Shown in pieces: positions 1 through 12,039 of a DNA stretch of 64,000 nucleotides. Positions within the stretch are counted from its first letter, which is position 1, and every line of letters begins with the position of its first letter. Source of the DNA: Hydra vulgaris (lineage: Eukaryota > Cnidaria > Hydrozoa > Anthoathecata > Hydridae); NCBI RefSeq assembly GCF_038396675.1, contig NC_088920.1, positions 66,201,001 through 66,265,000 of the forward strand. The letters run 5' to 3'. Position numbers and translations under genes: made by a program. The notes under the pieces are model-generated. The model was not told the DNA's origin and ran no database searches. It was given only the letters and a program-made list of their open reading frames with translations.

Positions 1-1448
1 AAGATTGTTAAGATTGGCTAAAAAAATAATTTTACATGTATTTCAAAATTAAGATGAACCATTCTATTGTTGATGGGTTTTACCTTTTATTCAAACTTCT
101 TTTTATTTTGGAGGTTAAATAGTCAAAGTTACGAGTGCCGTTTTAAAATATATATAATGCATTCTGTGTACCTTTTAATTTCCCAATATGCAAACTTATT
201 AAATAATAAAAAAAATTTTGAAGTCATTAAAGCTATAGAGGTTAAGGAAGGTTCAGAGAAAGCTAATGCAAGCGTAAGATTTCAAAAAAAAACCACACCT
301 AAATTTAATGTTAGGTCTTGGAGTCGAATTTCACATTAATATAACAGAATTTTTTTTAGGGAAAAAATCTTCTATGAAAATACCTTACTTCTCTTTCGAT
401 ACCCAGTCTTGTAAAAGAGTTGCAAACCAACTGATTAAAGTAATAGCTTACGTTTGTGGTTTTTAAAGATGGTTTTCATAGAGTTTAAAGAAGGTTTTAT
501 TGGAGTTTAAATATGGTCTTATTAGAGAATTGAGCTTTGAATTGAGCTATTAGAGCAAGAATTGAGAAATTCCAAATATGAAATCTGAAAAAGATTTAAT
601 AATCTGTTTAGTTAATATTAAAATTTAGTTTTTATAATTCATAATAATAAATTCGGAAAAATCTGTTAGCCTTGATAAAATAACAATAGCCTCAATAAAA
701 TAACGATAGCCTCGAAAAAATTTTTGATGTTTTAATTTTGACACTTCAGGCAATTGACATGTTTTAAATTTCACCTAACTATATTAGTGTTCGAATATTA
801 TGATCCCCATCATATGACCATGTAGACTTTCCCCCCAAAAAAGTAGAAAAATTCTATTTCATAACAATAACACTTAAAATCTGAAGATTAATTTAAATTG
901 AGTATGAGATAAAACTAAGAGTAGAAGTTAATTTTATATCAATTTATTTATATCAATAACGTATTTCCCTCACGTTTAAGCGGGAAATCTTTTTGATGTT
1001 TATGTTTCCAGGTTCCAAACACCTCAATATTTTGCAGAACATTCTCATTTGGCATAAGCATTATCATGCTTAAGTTTAAAGTTTATCCAATCGCTGAAAG
1101 TGTCATGTATGAAACATCAAAAAGTTTGTAAGCATCCGTCGATAGAATTCTGTGGGCACCCATGGACAGTTCTTATTCAAAAACAAAAGTTTTTTAAATA
1201 ACGCAAAAAAAATTTTTGTATAGCCAGTAACAAATTTAATATTTTACAAAACTATATTGTCTGGTAAGTTGAAAAATTGATTTTGTATCTTTTGATTAAT
1301 GTTTTTATTTCGCATTATTTACTTAAAATATTTCAATATTCGGGTGCATTTTTACTCAAAAAAAAAAAATATAAATATTAATATTAATTTAAAATTTTTT
1401 AAATTTTATATTGCTTAGAAATAGCTACCACATGGTAAAATCACTCCC
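1..1448. other. gene-poor A+T-rich stretch
   Basis: I see no supportable gene. The 90-codon open frame at 67-339 has no recognisable motif and no splice or codon signal. At about 666-720 a roughly 19-bp unit (agcct, then an A-rich spacer, then ataac) is repeated three times. Otherwise the stretch is A/T homopolymer-rich filler. Confidence 0.6.
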
Positions 1449-1663
1449 TAATTTTTTTTTTTTTTTAAATTCAAACTTTTTTTTGCTATTTAGGTGCCCC
1501 AAGAGGACCTAACGGTCTTGTCACAGAGCACCGCGGAAGTGCATTTAACCAGAAAGTTCACGCCTCTTTCCTTACCGTGACGCGAAAATATGTCCAAAGC
1601 TCGTTAAAACCTGGATTTCCTGCTAATAAAGCAAGCGCTCTAACCACTGCTCCACGGCCGCAA
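1449..1663 (-). mobile_element. tRNA-derived SINE, minus strand
   Basis: Read on the minus strand the element starts near 1661 with GCGGCCG followed by TGGAGCAGTGGTTAGAGC, a good tRNA-type box A. About 30 nt on comes a degenerate box B-like AATCCAGGTTTTAACGAG. A tRNA-unrelated body follows (…GTGCTCTGTGACAAGACCGTTAGG…). It ends in an A-rich tail, seen as the T tracts at 1451-1490 on the plus strand. This is the RNA polymerase III promoter layout of tRNA-derived SINEs. It is not a tRNA gene, because no cloverleaf 3' half follows box B. A 3' fragment of the same family lies at 16048-16140. Confidence 0.75.
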
Positions 1664-2535
1664 TTTCTTAAAGTATGACCTATTAAACATTTTACTATTT
1701 TACTTATCTTACAACATATATTTCTTAATTTAATGTTTATTAAGACATAAAGTATAAAATTTATGTTTTAACTTTATGTTTATACTTTATGTTTTAACTT
1801 GTTTAGTACTTTTTAATACAATTTTATTTTATTAATTTTATTTGTTTAATACTTTTTAATACAATTTTATTTTATTTTAAAAGTAAAAGTTGTAAATACA
1901 ATTAAATATGGCCTTGAGTTTTTTGAAACAGGAGATAAAATATTTTTTATCTACCTCATAAACTTAAAAACATAAAAAAAAAAGTTCTGGTTTAAAACCA
2001 GAATTTCCTCTGCAGTCGGCCATTCACAACAGTTTTTGTTAGCAAATTTTAACAGCAAAACAAATTCTAAATTGAATAAATACATTTAATTAAAACAGCA
2101 TTTTACTTATAAAGCGAATGTTTCCCATTTATTGTAAAATGCGGTTCTGAAAATAAACTAAATATCAAAATTTACTTCAGTAGTTAAACCAAGATAAAAT
2201 ATTATTGCAAATAAAACTATTATAATATTCCTAAGCCACACTCGTAAAAGCGTGGCATAAAAATTGTCAATTTTTATCTTATCAATAATAAATGCCTAAC
2301 AAAGAGCAAGTAAATCTGGCGAATTTTGCTAGTAAAAAGTAAATATTACAAGTATGATATTTTTGTGGTAAGATTCCACAAATGAAAAGTTACTTCGCGG
2401 ACCGAGAAGACCTAACTATTTCGATTTGTCTTTTGTAAAAAAATTGATTTAAATTTGTAAAACAACAGTTGGGTGATAATAATGATTTTTTAAGTTTAAT
2501 ATTATAAATTTATATTTATTATATATTATATATTG
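1664..2535. other. non-coding A+T-rich stretch
   Basis: No gene seen. It holds direct A/T-rich repeats near 1740-1875 (a tttttaatacaattttattttatt unit occurs twice, in shorter words) and two short hairpins: ttctggttt/aaaccagaa near 1985, and one with gccac/gtggc arms near 2240. Confidence 0.5.
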
Positions 2536-2539
2536 TACA

Positions 2540-2876
2540 TAATTGTACCCCCTCAAATTGAGGGGTGTTCAAACTTTATATGGTCATAATTTTTGAACGC
2601 TGAGAGATAATACTTCGAAACTTAAAATTTATCGATGAATATAAGCCTAGTTGAGAATAGTACAAAATTATTTTATCAAATTTTTGCCCCTCACTTTTAG
2701 GGCGGGTGGGGGAGATAAAATTAAAGAGCTTTTTCGTTCCCAGCCTCTGATTATCGCAATTTTTTGCACCTCATTATTTGACATAAGTATAAACATACAA
2801 ATGTTTTGAGTTTGCTCCATGTCTGGAAGTTTGCTATCTCAAAAAATAAAAAATCCTGGATCCGTCACTCTAGGAG
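2540..2876. mobile_element. MITE-like repeat, relative of the one at 29923-30240
   Basis: Positions 2700-2870 match the right half of the palindromic MITE at 30109-30240. Shared words, in the same order, are CTTATTTGACATAAGTATAA-type, GTTCCATGTCTGGAAGTT-type and the terminal CTGGATCC. At 2549-2565 there is a short hairpin, cccctcaa/ttgagggg. The left half is too divergent for the terminal inverted repeats to be mapped, so the left boundary is approximate. Confidence 0.5.
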
Positions 2877-2984
2877 GGAGTTCCATTTGTTGAGTACTCG
2901 TAAAGTGAAAAAGTTTTGACGAGAAGCCAAACGATAATAAGATTTTTTTAGTTTAAATGAATTTTGTAATTAGAATTTATAATT

Positions 2985-3740
2985 TGTTTTTGGAAAGATC
3001 GTTTGACAGTTATAGCAGTTTTTTAGTCATTTAAAGACTTTTTTAAATCTCCACGGATTAGTCTGTATCTCATGGTCATTATATTAATTTTTAATAGTCT
3101 TTGGTGATATGTAAGATTATGTAATCCATAAACTAATTTAGATGCTCTTCTGAGTATATTTTCAACTTGTAGTTTGTCTTCAAGTAGACGAGGGTTAGAT
3201 ACAGATACGCAATATTCTATATATGTTTGAACTAGTACTGAAATTAGTCTTTTAAAACAAAATAAATTTAGTTATAAAAATATCATTCGCATTGCTTTAT
3301 TAACTTATATGGAGGTATGTTTGGAGAATAGTAAGTTATTATCGATATGTATTTCCAGGTCAGTTTCTGAGTTAGTAGATTTGATGTCAGTTAATATTTT
3401 CTTCACTGGATTTTCTTCACTGGACTAAAAATTTTTCTACATTGAACTTCATTCCCCATTTAATTGCTCAGTCAACCAAGATATTTTAAAATACGGTGTG
3501 TGAATGCATATTAGTAAGAGAGCAAAATATTTTTGTATCGTCGGCAAAAAGTGCTGCATTTGAGGTAATTATATTGAGAATATCATTAACGTATATAATG
3601 AATAATATACCTGAGAGAACAGAACCTTGGGGAACTCTATTTATCGAGAAATTCAATTTCAATTCTCTTCATCTTCAATTAATCCACATGTTTAAAAATG
3701 GTTTTGTTCTAAGTAATATCTTGAATCATTCCTAAGAATT
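2985..3740 (-). pseudogene. LINE reverse-transcriptase relic
   Basis: On the minus strand, near 3640-3520, broken frames give the reverse-transcriptase signature VPQGSVLSGILFIIYVND followed by ALFADDTKIF, with the catalytic DD pair visible. Further down (3290-3000) come the C-terminal thumb and connection words VQTYIEYC and MRYRLIRGDLKKS, typical of CR1/jockey-type LINEs. Stop codons and frameshifts interrupt every frame. The plus-strand open frame at 3496-3735 is only the shadow of this relic. No 5' endonuclease region or 3' tail is visible, so this is an internal fragment. Confidence 0.75.
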
Positions 3741-5479
3741 AACGGTTAATTAACTTTAAATAACTGTTATATTGCGTTTATATTTATTTAATTTTAGATA
3801 ACTGTTTATTTAATTGAATAAGTTATTATTATCATTGGCGTCGCTGGAGTTGGTGTCAACCAGTGCGGTAAACTCTTGGTGTGACCTCTCTAGACGACCA
3901 CTAATCGTTTTAGACTTTTTCCAAGTGATTCTATACTATAGACCATATATCGTTCATAAAAATGTTTGTAAAACAAGTCAAAAAGATAATAAGGACATTA
4001 GAAAAATTAAATAAATTAAATTAAATTAAAAATTTTTTTCCAGGTTGACCCTCACATTGACTACACTATATACGAATTCTTGTCGAAAATTAAACATCAA
4101 AAGTAGGTAATTTTATGACCAAACCCAAAATAATAATATCGAAAAATCATAATAAAACATTATGACTAATTAGAAAATCAACAAAACGCTATTTTTGTGA
4201 AATCAACAAAACGCCTCAATTTTTGTGAAAGACATCCGAAAAACAACCTTTTGTAAAAGACATATAAAATACAATCTTTTGTGAAAGGTATACGAAATAC
4301 GTCTTTTATTTAAGATCTTTTGATCTTGAATTAAAGACGAATTTTTTGTGAAATGACGAAATAACAGAGTTATTAATAGAGAATATGGAAAAATCAAAAC
4401 CTGAAAACTATTGCTTAAGCGAAACGCAAAAATAAATTAACACAAGCACGAGCAATTCTGTCAATTTTGCATTTTGGTGTCATTCCCCAGTGACGCCACT
4501 GGTTGTTATAACTTATTTATTTAACATTAAATAACTATTTTATTGCGTAATAATATAAATTATTTTTATTAAAATATAATAATTTAATAACGAAGGACAA
4601 TAATTAGTTACGGTCACCATGCAAAAAAGTTTTTATTTTTAAAAGGATTTTTAAGATTTTTTTTTTTTTAGCCTAGTATCAGCTGTGCAAAGCAAGGTTT
4701 TGCATTGAGAAAATATATATTGTTGCTGTTTTATATTTTTATTGCACAAATTTTTTAGCAAAAAAGTCTTTAATCTATAAATATCGATGTTCTTAGTTTT
4801 TTATTTACATTTCGCCCTAGGCGCCTCATGCAATTGTGTTTTGATCTGTTTTTATGAATCAAAAAAAAAAAAAATGAGGTAAAAAATAATTTATTAATTT
4901 AATTAAACATTGTAAATGAAAATTTTTATGTTTTATCTTTTACGTTTCCGTAGGAGCACAAATTGCACTAGTCAGACCTTTTACGTTTCCATAGTAATCA
5001 CTGCGAGTTCAAAGAAGACCTTTAACAGCTTTTTTGAAGAAAATGGTAGACCACTCTGACTAGTTTATTGATTAATAGTTAATTTTTTAAATAGGTGTTG
5101 AATCTTAGATCCGTGTGTCCTAATTGAATAATTAATGGTACTTGAATGAATTTCCATTTTTAAAAAAGAATTTTTTTTATTAATCAAATACTACGTTCTT
5201 TTATAAATTATATACGAGAAACAAACGTTACTATTTATATTGTCTTAACAACAAGTAAACGGTTTTTTCCATAACTTTCACTACCAGTGAAAAAAATAAG
5301 AAAACGGTTTAGGATTAAGTTTAAATAAAAAAAGATCAAGTAATTTTTTTCTTTGGTTTTTTATTTTATAATATAAAGAAGATTATTTTTTATTTAAAGA
5401 TTTAATCAACTATACACTTATTATGTAGATATGTTATGTGTTATATACTATATTAATAACTTTTTTTCAGAAATTTAAA
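3741..5479. other. intergenic stretch upstream of the 5480 gene, with a possible MITE
   Basis: No gene seen. At 3833-4503 the ends look like short inverted repeats (cattggcgtcgctgg at the left, ccagtgacgccactgg at the right), so a degenerate MITE is possible. Inside it, 4190-4310 carries about four degenerate copies of a ttttgtgaaagacat-containing unit. Near 4935-5000 the word ttttacgtttccnta occurs twice. No TATA box or initiator can be called with confidence. Confidence 0.4.
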
Positions 5480-6454
5480 ATGAAGCCTGAACTGAGTATA
5501 TACAACACCAGCCACCTAGATAGCAAAATAAAGAGCTCTCTAGGTAAAACAGCTAAGGCTATTAACAATCCTTTTACACCATATTTATCAGAAAATACGA
5601 TTAACACTCAGCTGCAACCAAAGCTAAAACTTATCAATGAAGATTTTCGTAATCCGAAACATTATATTGATGAAGATCTCAACGTAAAAATTGTAAAAAC
5701 CCCGAGAGGACTCCAATTGCATTCCCGCTCAAAATATATCAGCCCAAGATTGTCAAACTCTGCTCCATTAAAATTTGAATCACTTGATTCAAAGGTAAGT
5801 GGAAAAAAGTTGGAAGATCGATTATCTAATCTTAATTTAAAAATGAACGAGATGGATTTAGTCACTCCTCGTTCAAAAAGCCGATTTTCCGCCACAGAAG
5901 AGTATAAACGACAACAACATCTTGTTTACAACGAATATCTTCACAACTACCATAATTATTATAACTTACACAACATGAAATACCTTTATGATGATTACGG
6001 CTCTTCTAGAGGTGGCTCTTTGGATTCATACCGCCTTCATACGGTACCTCCGGCTCTTGCAGCATACTACAGTAACAGATCCAGAGTTGAAGATGACTCT
6101 TTGTTAGGAAGTCTTGCTAATCGATCCATAAGATACGGTAATGATTTACCACTTAGATATCGTCTTCCATACAACCAAGTTATCTACCCTCCTTATTTTA
6201 GTAATGATAGTTTGAACCTAACCTCCCCTCAACAAAAAAATGGTGATCAAGTTTATGAAGAACGCAAGAAAAATAGCGAGGAAAAAACGCAAGGATCAGT
6301 TGTTGAAAGTTTAAACGATATTCAGAATGACGATTTCCTTCAACGACAAGATACAGAAGAGGAATTGCCAAGAAGCGGAAGTTCCTACGCTAAACTGCGT
6401 AAAAACTATATTAACAGGAAGTATTACGGAGATAAATCTGAGAGTCGTTACTGA
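5480..6454 (+). CDS. single-exon gene, unknown 324-aa Tyr/Ser-rich protein
   Basis: An intact frame encodes 324 residues starting MKPELSIYN. I chose the ATG at 5480 over the upstream in-frame ATG at 5438, because a strong splice acceptor (taactttttttcag, AG at 5469-5470) sits just 9 nt before 5480 and would remove the earlier one. No domain family is recognised. The protein is polar and probably mostly disordered. It has a Tyr/His/Asn-rich stretch at about residues 145-170, basic Ser/Pro segments before it (TPRSKSRF) and an acidic tail with QRQDTEEELPRSGSS. There is no signal peptide or membrane segment. Nothing in the sequence says what it does. A frame this long without stops, in such A+T-rich DNA, with flanking splice and poly(A) signals, argues for a real gene. 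Confidence 0.75.
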   Translation: MKPELSIYNTSHLDSKIKSSLGKTAKAINNPFTPYLSENTINTQLQPKLKLINEDFRNPKHYIDEDLNVKIVKTPRGLQLHSRSKYISPRLSNSAPLKFESLDSKVSGKKLEDRLSNLNLKMNEMDLVTPRSKSRFSATEEYKRQQHLVYNEYLHNYHNYYNLHNMKYLYDDYGSSRGGSLDSYRLHTVPPALAAYYSNRSRVEDDSLLGSLANRSIRYGNDLPLRYRLPYNQVIYPPYFSNDSLNLTSPQQKNGDQVYEERKKNSEEKTQGSVVESLNDIQNDDFLQRQDTEEELPRSGSSYAKLRKNYINRKYYGDKSESRY

Positions 6455-6650
6455 AAACATTTTAAAAATCTTTATGATAAAATCTGCTTTTAAAAAAGAC
6501 AAAGTTTAGTTTTATGCACAACTTGCACCAACCACAAAACTCTTTCTGAGTCATCTTGATCGCATCGAGCAAAATAATTTTAAAAAATTCCTCAAAGAAT
6601 TTTTAGCAAAACCTTTTTTATATTATCATATATTATTATAAAATATTATA

Positions 6651-6656
6651 AATAAA
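6651..6656 (+). terminator. poly(A) signal of the 5480 gene
   Basis: A canonical AATAAA lies about 200 bp downstream of the stop codon at 6454, followed by a T-rich stretch. It is the first AATAAA after the frame. Confidence 0.55.
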
Positions 6657-7170
6657 GTTGTGCGATTTATTACTTGTACTTTTTCAACTTATTTAATATT
6701 GTAATAGAATTTAATTATATTTAACAACTTATATGTTGTTTTTATTTAAAAATTTTTTATAACTTTATTATAATTTGTATTAGTTTCCTTCATATTTGTT
6801 TTTAAATGTTTGTAACTTGTTTTAATATAATTACTTAAAATGGATTTTTTATTTTTATCTATTTTTAATTTACTGTTTAAAACTATTACCAACTTAGTTC
6901 CTTTTATTACTTTTGTAATTATTACCAACTTGGTTCGTAATGTTTTAAATCTATTTTTGATCACACACAAAATGTTTTAATTATTTATATATTATAACTA
7001 ATATATATTATATATCATACTATTAATTATAATTATTTGATTTATAATAATATATTCGTAGTTTATATAAATTATTTATATATAATAATTAATTATTTAT
7101 GATAATTTAAAAATGGTTGTAATAAGTAATAATGTTTCAAATAAATATAAACTTATAAAAATGTGTAGCT
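6657..7170. other. non-coding A+T-rich stretch
   Basis: Only A/T-rich low-complexity sequence, with alternating ATTATA words at 6980-7100. No gene seen. Confidence 0.5.
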
Positions 7171-7330
7171 TATCCTAGGACCATTTTTTATTTATGTTAA
7201 TGATTTTAATAATGTATCAATAAAGCTAAATGCTATCATGTTTGCAGACAATACAAATCTATTTTTATCTAACTGCAATGTTAATCAACTATATGCTGAC
7301 ATGAATATTAAATTGTAAATCATTGGTTCA
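7171..7330 (+). pseudogene. short LINE reverse-transcriptase scrap
   Basis: Translation gives LGPFFIYVNDFNN followed by IMFADNTNLFLSN. This is the LGPLLFLIYVND...FADDTN core of a LINE reverse transcriptase, with the second catalytic Asp changed to Asn. It is the same segment that occurs 400 bp downstream in the next copy, so two copies lie head to tail. The frame closes soon after. Confidence 0.7.
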
Positions 7331-7570
7331 AATCAATTAAACTTTCTCTTAACGTTGAAGAAACACAATATACCTTGTTTTATAAAAAAGCACAAGAAGA
7401 AAACCTTCATCTAAAACTGCTAAAACTTATTATTAATTATAAGCAAATTAATAAACAAGATACTATAAATATATACAATCAAAAATTAGTAAAACCATTA
7501 GTATTATGTATCGAATTCACCGATACATAAATTCACAAAGTTTAAAGCTAATATACTTCTGTTTAATTCA

Positions 7571-8575
7571 TTGCTAATACATTGCACACGAAAAAGGAAA
7601 ACTGATTACTTGACTATAACTTGCGGTGTTCCCCAAGGCTCAATTCTGGGTCCACTTTTATTTCTTATTTATGTAAGCGATTTCCCTAAGTTTTCAAATA
7701 TTTTAAACTCAGTTTTGTTTGCAGATGACACGAATTTGTTTTATTCTAATGGAGATGTCATCCTTTTATTTAAAATAGTAAACAACGAATTTTTAAATCT
7801 AGCGAAATGGTTTAAGGCAAACAAATTGTCCTTAAATTTAAATAAAACTAAGTATACTTGTTTTCATAGAATTCACGATAAAGAAAATATTCCATTAAAA
7901 CTTCCTGATCTTTATATTGGCAACTCTAAAATAATTTGAGAATCATCATTAAAGTTTTAAGGAGTGGTACTTGACGAAAACTTGACATGGAGAGAACACA
8001 TAAGAACAATAAAAGATAAAATTTCAAAAAAATTTTGGCATTCTATACAACGCTAAGCAATTATTAAACCAAAACTGCTTCAAAATCTTATATTTCTCCC
8101 TCACACATTGTTATATAAACTATGCAAATACTGCATTGTGCAGCTCTAATGTAAGTAAAGTTAAAAAATTGATTAGTAGACAAAAATACTCTGTCAGAAT
8201 TATTTCAGGTGCAGATCGATTCACACATTCTAAAGAACTATTTAAAAATCATCACATACTTAATACTTTACAGTTAAACCTTTATCAAATTCTTATATTT
8301 ATGTACAAACTTCATAATAAAGTAACTCCTATAATATTTAATACACTTTTCAATAAAATTAATCACGTGTACCCTACAAGATTTTCAAATTACGATTATA
8401 AGCAACCTAAAATGTACTATTTGGTTACTAAATTTTTTATTGCCATCAGAGGTCCTAAATTATGAAACACTTTATTAAATAACCAGCTGAAAAATTGTTT
8501 TTCACTTTCTCTATTCAAACAAAAATTCAAACAAAAACTTCTTAACGATGTTAATGAATTAAAGTCTTTTTAAGA
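7571..8575 (+). pseudogene. LINE reverse transcriptase, palm to C-terminus, broken
   Basis: The frame at 7571-7939 opens with CGVPQGSILGPLLFLIYVSD and the active-site motif FADDTNLF, followed by WFKANKLSLNLNKTK of the thumb. After a stop at 7937 the sequence continues through LGVVLDENLTW-like codons. A second open frame (8136-8465) encodes the C-terminal connection region (VKKLISRQKYSVRIISG...LFKNHHILNT). It resembles the 53255-55080 element closely, so it is the same LINE family, 5'-truncated. At least one frameshift and two stops make it inactive. Confidence 0.8.
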
Positions 8576-8869
8576 TTCTTTTCCTCTTTTTTTTTTTTTT
8601 CTTTTTAACAACTATCTTATCAACTAGTTTTTAATTTAAATTTTCTTTAAATTATCCTATTACCTTATTTTTAGTTTTTAGGTGTAATTATTATTTTTTT
8701 TATTTTTTATTTTTTGCAACTTTATTTTAATTATAGATTAGTAACTGATTTTAACAAAAGGTAGGGCGGTGCTAGTTAGGTAATTTTTACTAAATCTAAC
8801 ATAATAGCCAAAAATACCTTATAATACAATAGCCAAAAATACCTTATAATAGCCAAATGCAATGAAAGA
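8576..8869. repeat. T-rich LINE tail and short tandem repeat
   Basis: T-rich sequence follows the LINE frame. At about 8805-8860 the unit aatagccaaaaatacctta is repeated two to three times in tandem. No gene. Confidence 0.5.
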
Positions 8870-11062
8870 ATTGAAGAAATCACTCATTTACCGCCCCTAG
8901 CAAACTTAAAAAGAGGGCATCAAGCCTTGACATTTCATTTCAGAACAAAATCTATGCCACAACCAAAGTTGGTTTGCAAAAAAATGTTTCATATTACGAA
9001 ATATGAATTAATGTCCGCTTTTTTCACTAACTGTAATTGGAAAACTAATTTTGAAAATCGAAACGTAAATGAATGTTATGATGCCTTCTTAAAAAATTAC
9101 AATATTGCGTGTGATAAATACGTCAAAATCAAATATGTAAAAATGAATTATTTGTTATGCAACTGGATATCTCCGCCACTAAAAATAAAATGAAGTCAAA
9201 AAACAAACTTTGGTTCAAATGTTGGGTCTGTGGCTTTTCCAATGATGCTAAACATAACCCAAAACTTTTGTATTCATATGAGAAGCAGAAGAAATAAATC
9301 AAGTCGAGCATAAATTCTTTAAAAAATAAAAGCGATTATATCCAAAAGACACAGCAAATACTTTAAATGACTATTTTCAAGATGTATTTACAAAAAACTA
9401 TGTTACCAAAGTACCAAAATTTGATAAGCGTACGAACAATATATGCGGTACATCGTTATTTGATTTCAATTTGGTTTACAATAAATTAGTGACATTAGAT
9501 CCAAATAAATCTGTTGGTCCAGACGGAGTAAGTTTATTTGTATTAAAAAGTTGTGCTGTTGCGCTGGCAACACTTTTAAGTTATATATTCACACTTTCGA
9601 TGCAATCAGGTATTTGCCCAAATGATTGGAAATTTGCACACATAACACCTTTATATAAAAAAGGTAGCAAACTAATTACAAGCAATTATCGTCCAATTTT
9701 TTTGACGTCAGTTGTTAGTAAAGTTATGGAAAAAATTGTCAAAGACATTATGGTTCGACACTTAGTACAAAATCACCTAATTTCAACTAATTAAAATTGG
9801 TTTCGTGCACAACAAATCATGCACAACTAATTTAATTGATACAATGGACTTTATTACCTATTCATTATCTTAAGGAAATGTGTTTGATGTAGTATTCATG
9901 GATTTTGTTAAAGCCTTTGATGTTGTTCCGCATAGTTATTTAATTCACAAATTGTCGGCTTATGGAATTATCGGTCACACTTTAAAGAGGCTGGAATCTT
10001 TTTTAAAAATTCGTCGACAAAAAGTGGTAATGGCAGAATTTTCATCAGAATAGAAGGAGGTTAAGAGTGGTGTTCCGCAAGGATCCGTGCTAGGTCCTAT
10101 TTTATTTATAATATATTAATGATATGCCAGAACTATTAAAAAGAGCAAATAAACTGCATGCTGACGATACTAAATTATCAGCAAAAATAAATAGTATCGA
10201 CGATATAAATGTATTACAAAATGACATAAATAAAATAGTAAAAGGGTCCCTAACATGGCTTCTTTACTTGAATGAGTCAAAATGCAAAGTAATGCATCTT
10301 GGCAAATCAAATAAACATCACAATTATACAATTCCATCAATAGCAAATGAAATAATAAGCATATGCAGTACAAACAATGAAAAGGATTTAGGTGTTATTT
10401 TATCTAGTATAACGAAATATCATAGTCAAGTTATGTATGCATTAAATAAAGCAAATAAATCATGAAATGGTAAGCAAGACTTTCACCTATATGGATAGCA
10501 AACTTCTCAAAACAGCGTTTACAGCGTTTGTGAGACCTCATTTGGAATATGCAATATCGGCGTGGAGCCCTCACCAAAAAAATGACATAACTTTAACCGA
10601 AAAAGTACAGCACCGAGCAACTCATTTGAAAATTCACTTAGAAAATTGGATTACAAAATAAGATTAAAAATTTTGGGTATTCAATCTCTTGTTGACCGTA
10701 GAGTTCGAAGTGACCTAATATAGTGTTTTAAAATAATAAATGGCTTCGATATTTTTAATTCGCTCACTTATCTAGGAAATTTAAATCAAAGTCGAACGTG
10801 ACGTCATAACTTTAAGCTAGTTAGAGAGGTAATAAAAACAATTAACAGCGTCATCAGAGCATCATCAGTTTTTTACAAATTGTATAGTGAACACTTGGAA
10901 TAAATTGCCTAAAAACATAGTCAGTGCTACAACTGTAAATAGTTTCAAAGCAAGATTGGATAAATTTTCCGAATCTGAAAACCTTGAAGAGGATTAACTA
11001 TGAAATTGGCTTTATTCCCATTTAATTAACTTTTTAAAAATTAATTTGTAAATTTTTATGCA
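8870..11062 (+). pseudogene. second LINE type: end of endonuclease plus reverse transcriptase, broken
   Basis: It begins with the end of an endonuclease domain (THLPPLANLKRGHQALTF, the position of the usual SDH motif). The reverse transcriptase follows in pieces: LDPNKSVGPDGVSLFVLKSC and ITPLYKKGSK...NYRPI (9471-9794), then KAFDVVPHSYL-like codons, GVPQGSVLGPILF with a frameshift, and HADDTKL at 10150. The C-terminal RPHLEYAISAWSP lies at 10467-10661. WNKLPKN...NSFKARLDKF-type codons continue to about 10990. Motif wording differs from the 7571 and 53255 copies (HADDTKL against FADDTNLF), so this is another LINE clade, closer to CR1/jockey. Several stops and frameshifts show it is dead. Confidence 0.8.
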
Positions 11063-11690
11063 GGCCGCCAAATCCAGAATTGGTTACGCAAGCTATATCT
11101 TGTTGTGGTACAATGTCGGGTTACGGTTCGGAAAAAATTTAAAAGCTTTATTCCCGCATTTTAAACGCCGAAAGTTTGCGCATTTCCGTATTTTAATTGT
11201 GTCCAACAGAAAATGTTTTGGTTTAAGTTTCTCATTTACTGATATAATCGCATCACCTATGCTATGTTTGACATTACTTGTTAGTGTAGCCGCTGCAAAA
11301 ATATCTTTCATCGCATAAAAAGAATTAAAATACATTATAGGACTAAGATAGTGCAAGACCGTTTGTCTGCCTTAAGCTTTTTAGCTATATAGTAAAAGAA
11401 GCAACTCAAACTTAAAATATGTTGTAAACCACAATGCAGCTATGGAAAGAAAAAAATACTTTTATTAGATTTTTAACGTATATACTTACATAGTTGTAAT
11501 ATTCTGACATCTATTTCATTAAATTAAAATTGTGTTTAAGAAGGTTTATGTTTTTATGTATAGCATTTTTTTCAAGGAAGAGGGAGGTGGGGGAGGGGGT
11601 AGGAGATGAAAAGTAATTTATTACGGGACCCGGATAAAAGTTTGGCGGAGGAGGGATGAGAATGGTCTTTTTTGTCGCTAAGCTACTGGG
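11045..11690 (+). pseudogene. hAT transposase 3' end, left arm of a long inverted repeat
   Basis: In the plus frame, LCLTLLVSVAAAKISF followed, after a stop, by KELKYI and QDRLSALSFLAI matches the hAT C-terminal dimerisation motif (LP-V-A--ERSFS-LK-IK...RL--L-LLSIE). Several stops interrupt it. The DNA that follows (11360-11690), including the G-rich block 11577-11605, is homologous in reverse orientation to 12040-12410. The arm is therefore a hAT 3' end plus its 3' flank. Confidence 0.65.
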
Positions 11691-12030
11691 AGAAATTTAA
11701 TAGAAACAATCTTTGGCTTCGTGGAGTTACTGAAAATGAACTTTAAAATTGGGATGATACTGAAAAAATAAATATTAAATTTACAGAACAAGAAAAAAAG
11801 ACAAGAACCATATTTGTTAAACTAGTCCATTATAAAAACTAATTGAAAGCCTTGCAGGCTGAAAATAAACTTAAAAGATTACATCAAGATTACTCTTTCT
11901 TAACAAACAAATTCAGAAAAAAATTACGAATTAAGAATTAAGAAAAAAGAATGGTAGTTCATTAACTGTTTAGGATAAATTTATTGTAAAAGAATTAGTA
12001 ATAAGAAAACATTCCCACATTGAATCAAAC
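11690..12030 (+). pseudogene. LINE ORF1 scrap in the centre of the inverted repeat
   Basis: Translation across frames gives NLWLRGVTENELKNWDD, RTIFVKLVHYK and KLKRLHQDYSFLTNKFRKKL. This is the order found in the C-terminal half of ORF1 at 18840-19230 and 51150-51900 (NLRIDG, a RT-I-KL-RYKDK block, LKGTN-I--DFS). It is a fragment of a related LINE ORF1, flanked on both sides by the G-rich inverted repeats. Confidence 0.6.
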
Positions 12031-12039
12031 GGAACAGAG

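Noticed and set aside
67-339. 90-codon open frame
   Set aside because: No motif, low complexity, no splice or poly(A) context; such frames are expected by chance at this density.
1630-1661. Possible tRNA gene on the minus strand
   Set aside because: Only the box A half fits; box B is degenerate, no acceptor stem pairs, and a SINE body follows.
3833-4503. MITE with ttggcgtc-ctgg ends
   Set aside because: Only about 16 bp of convincing inversion; kept as a remark within the non-coding entry.
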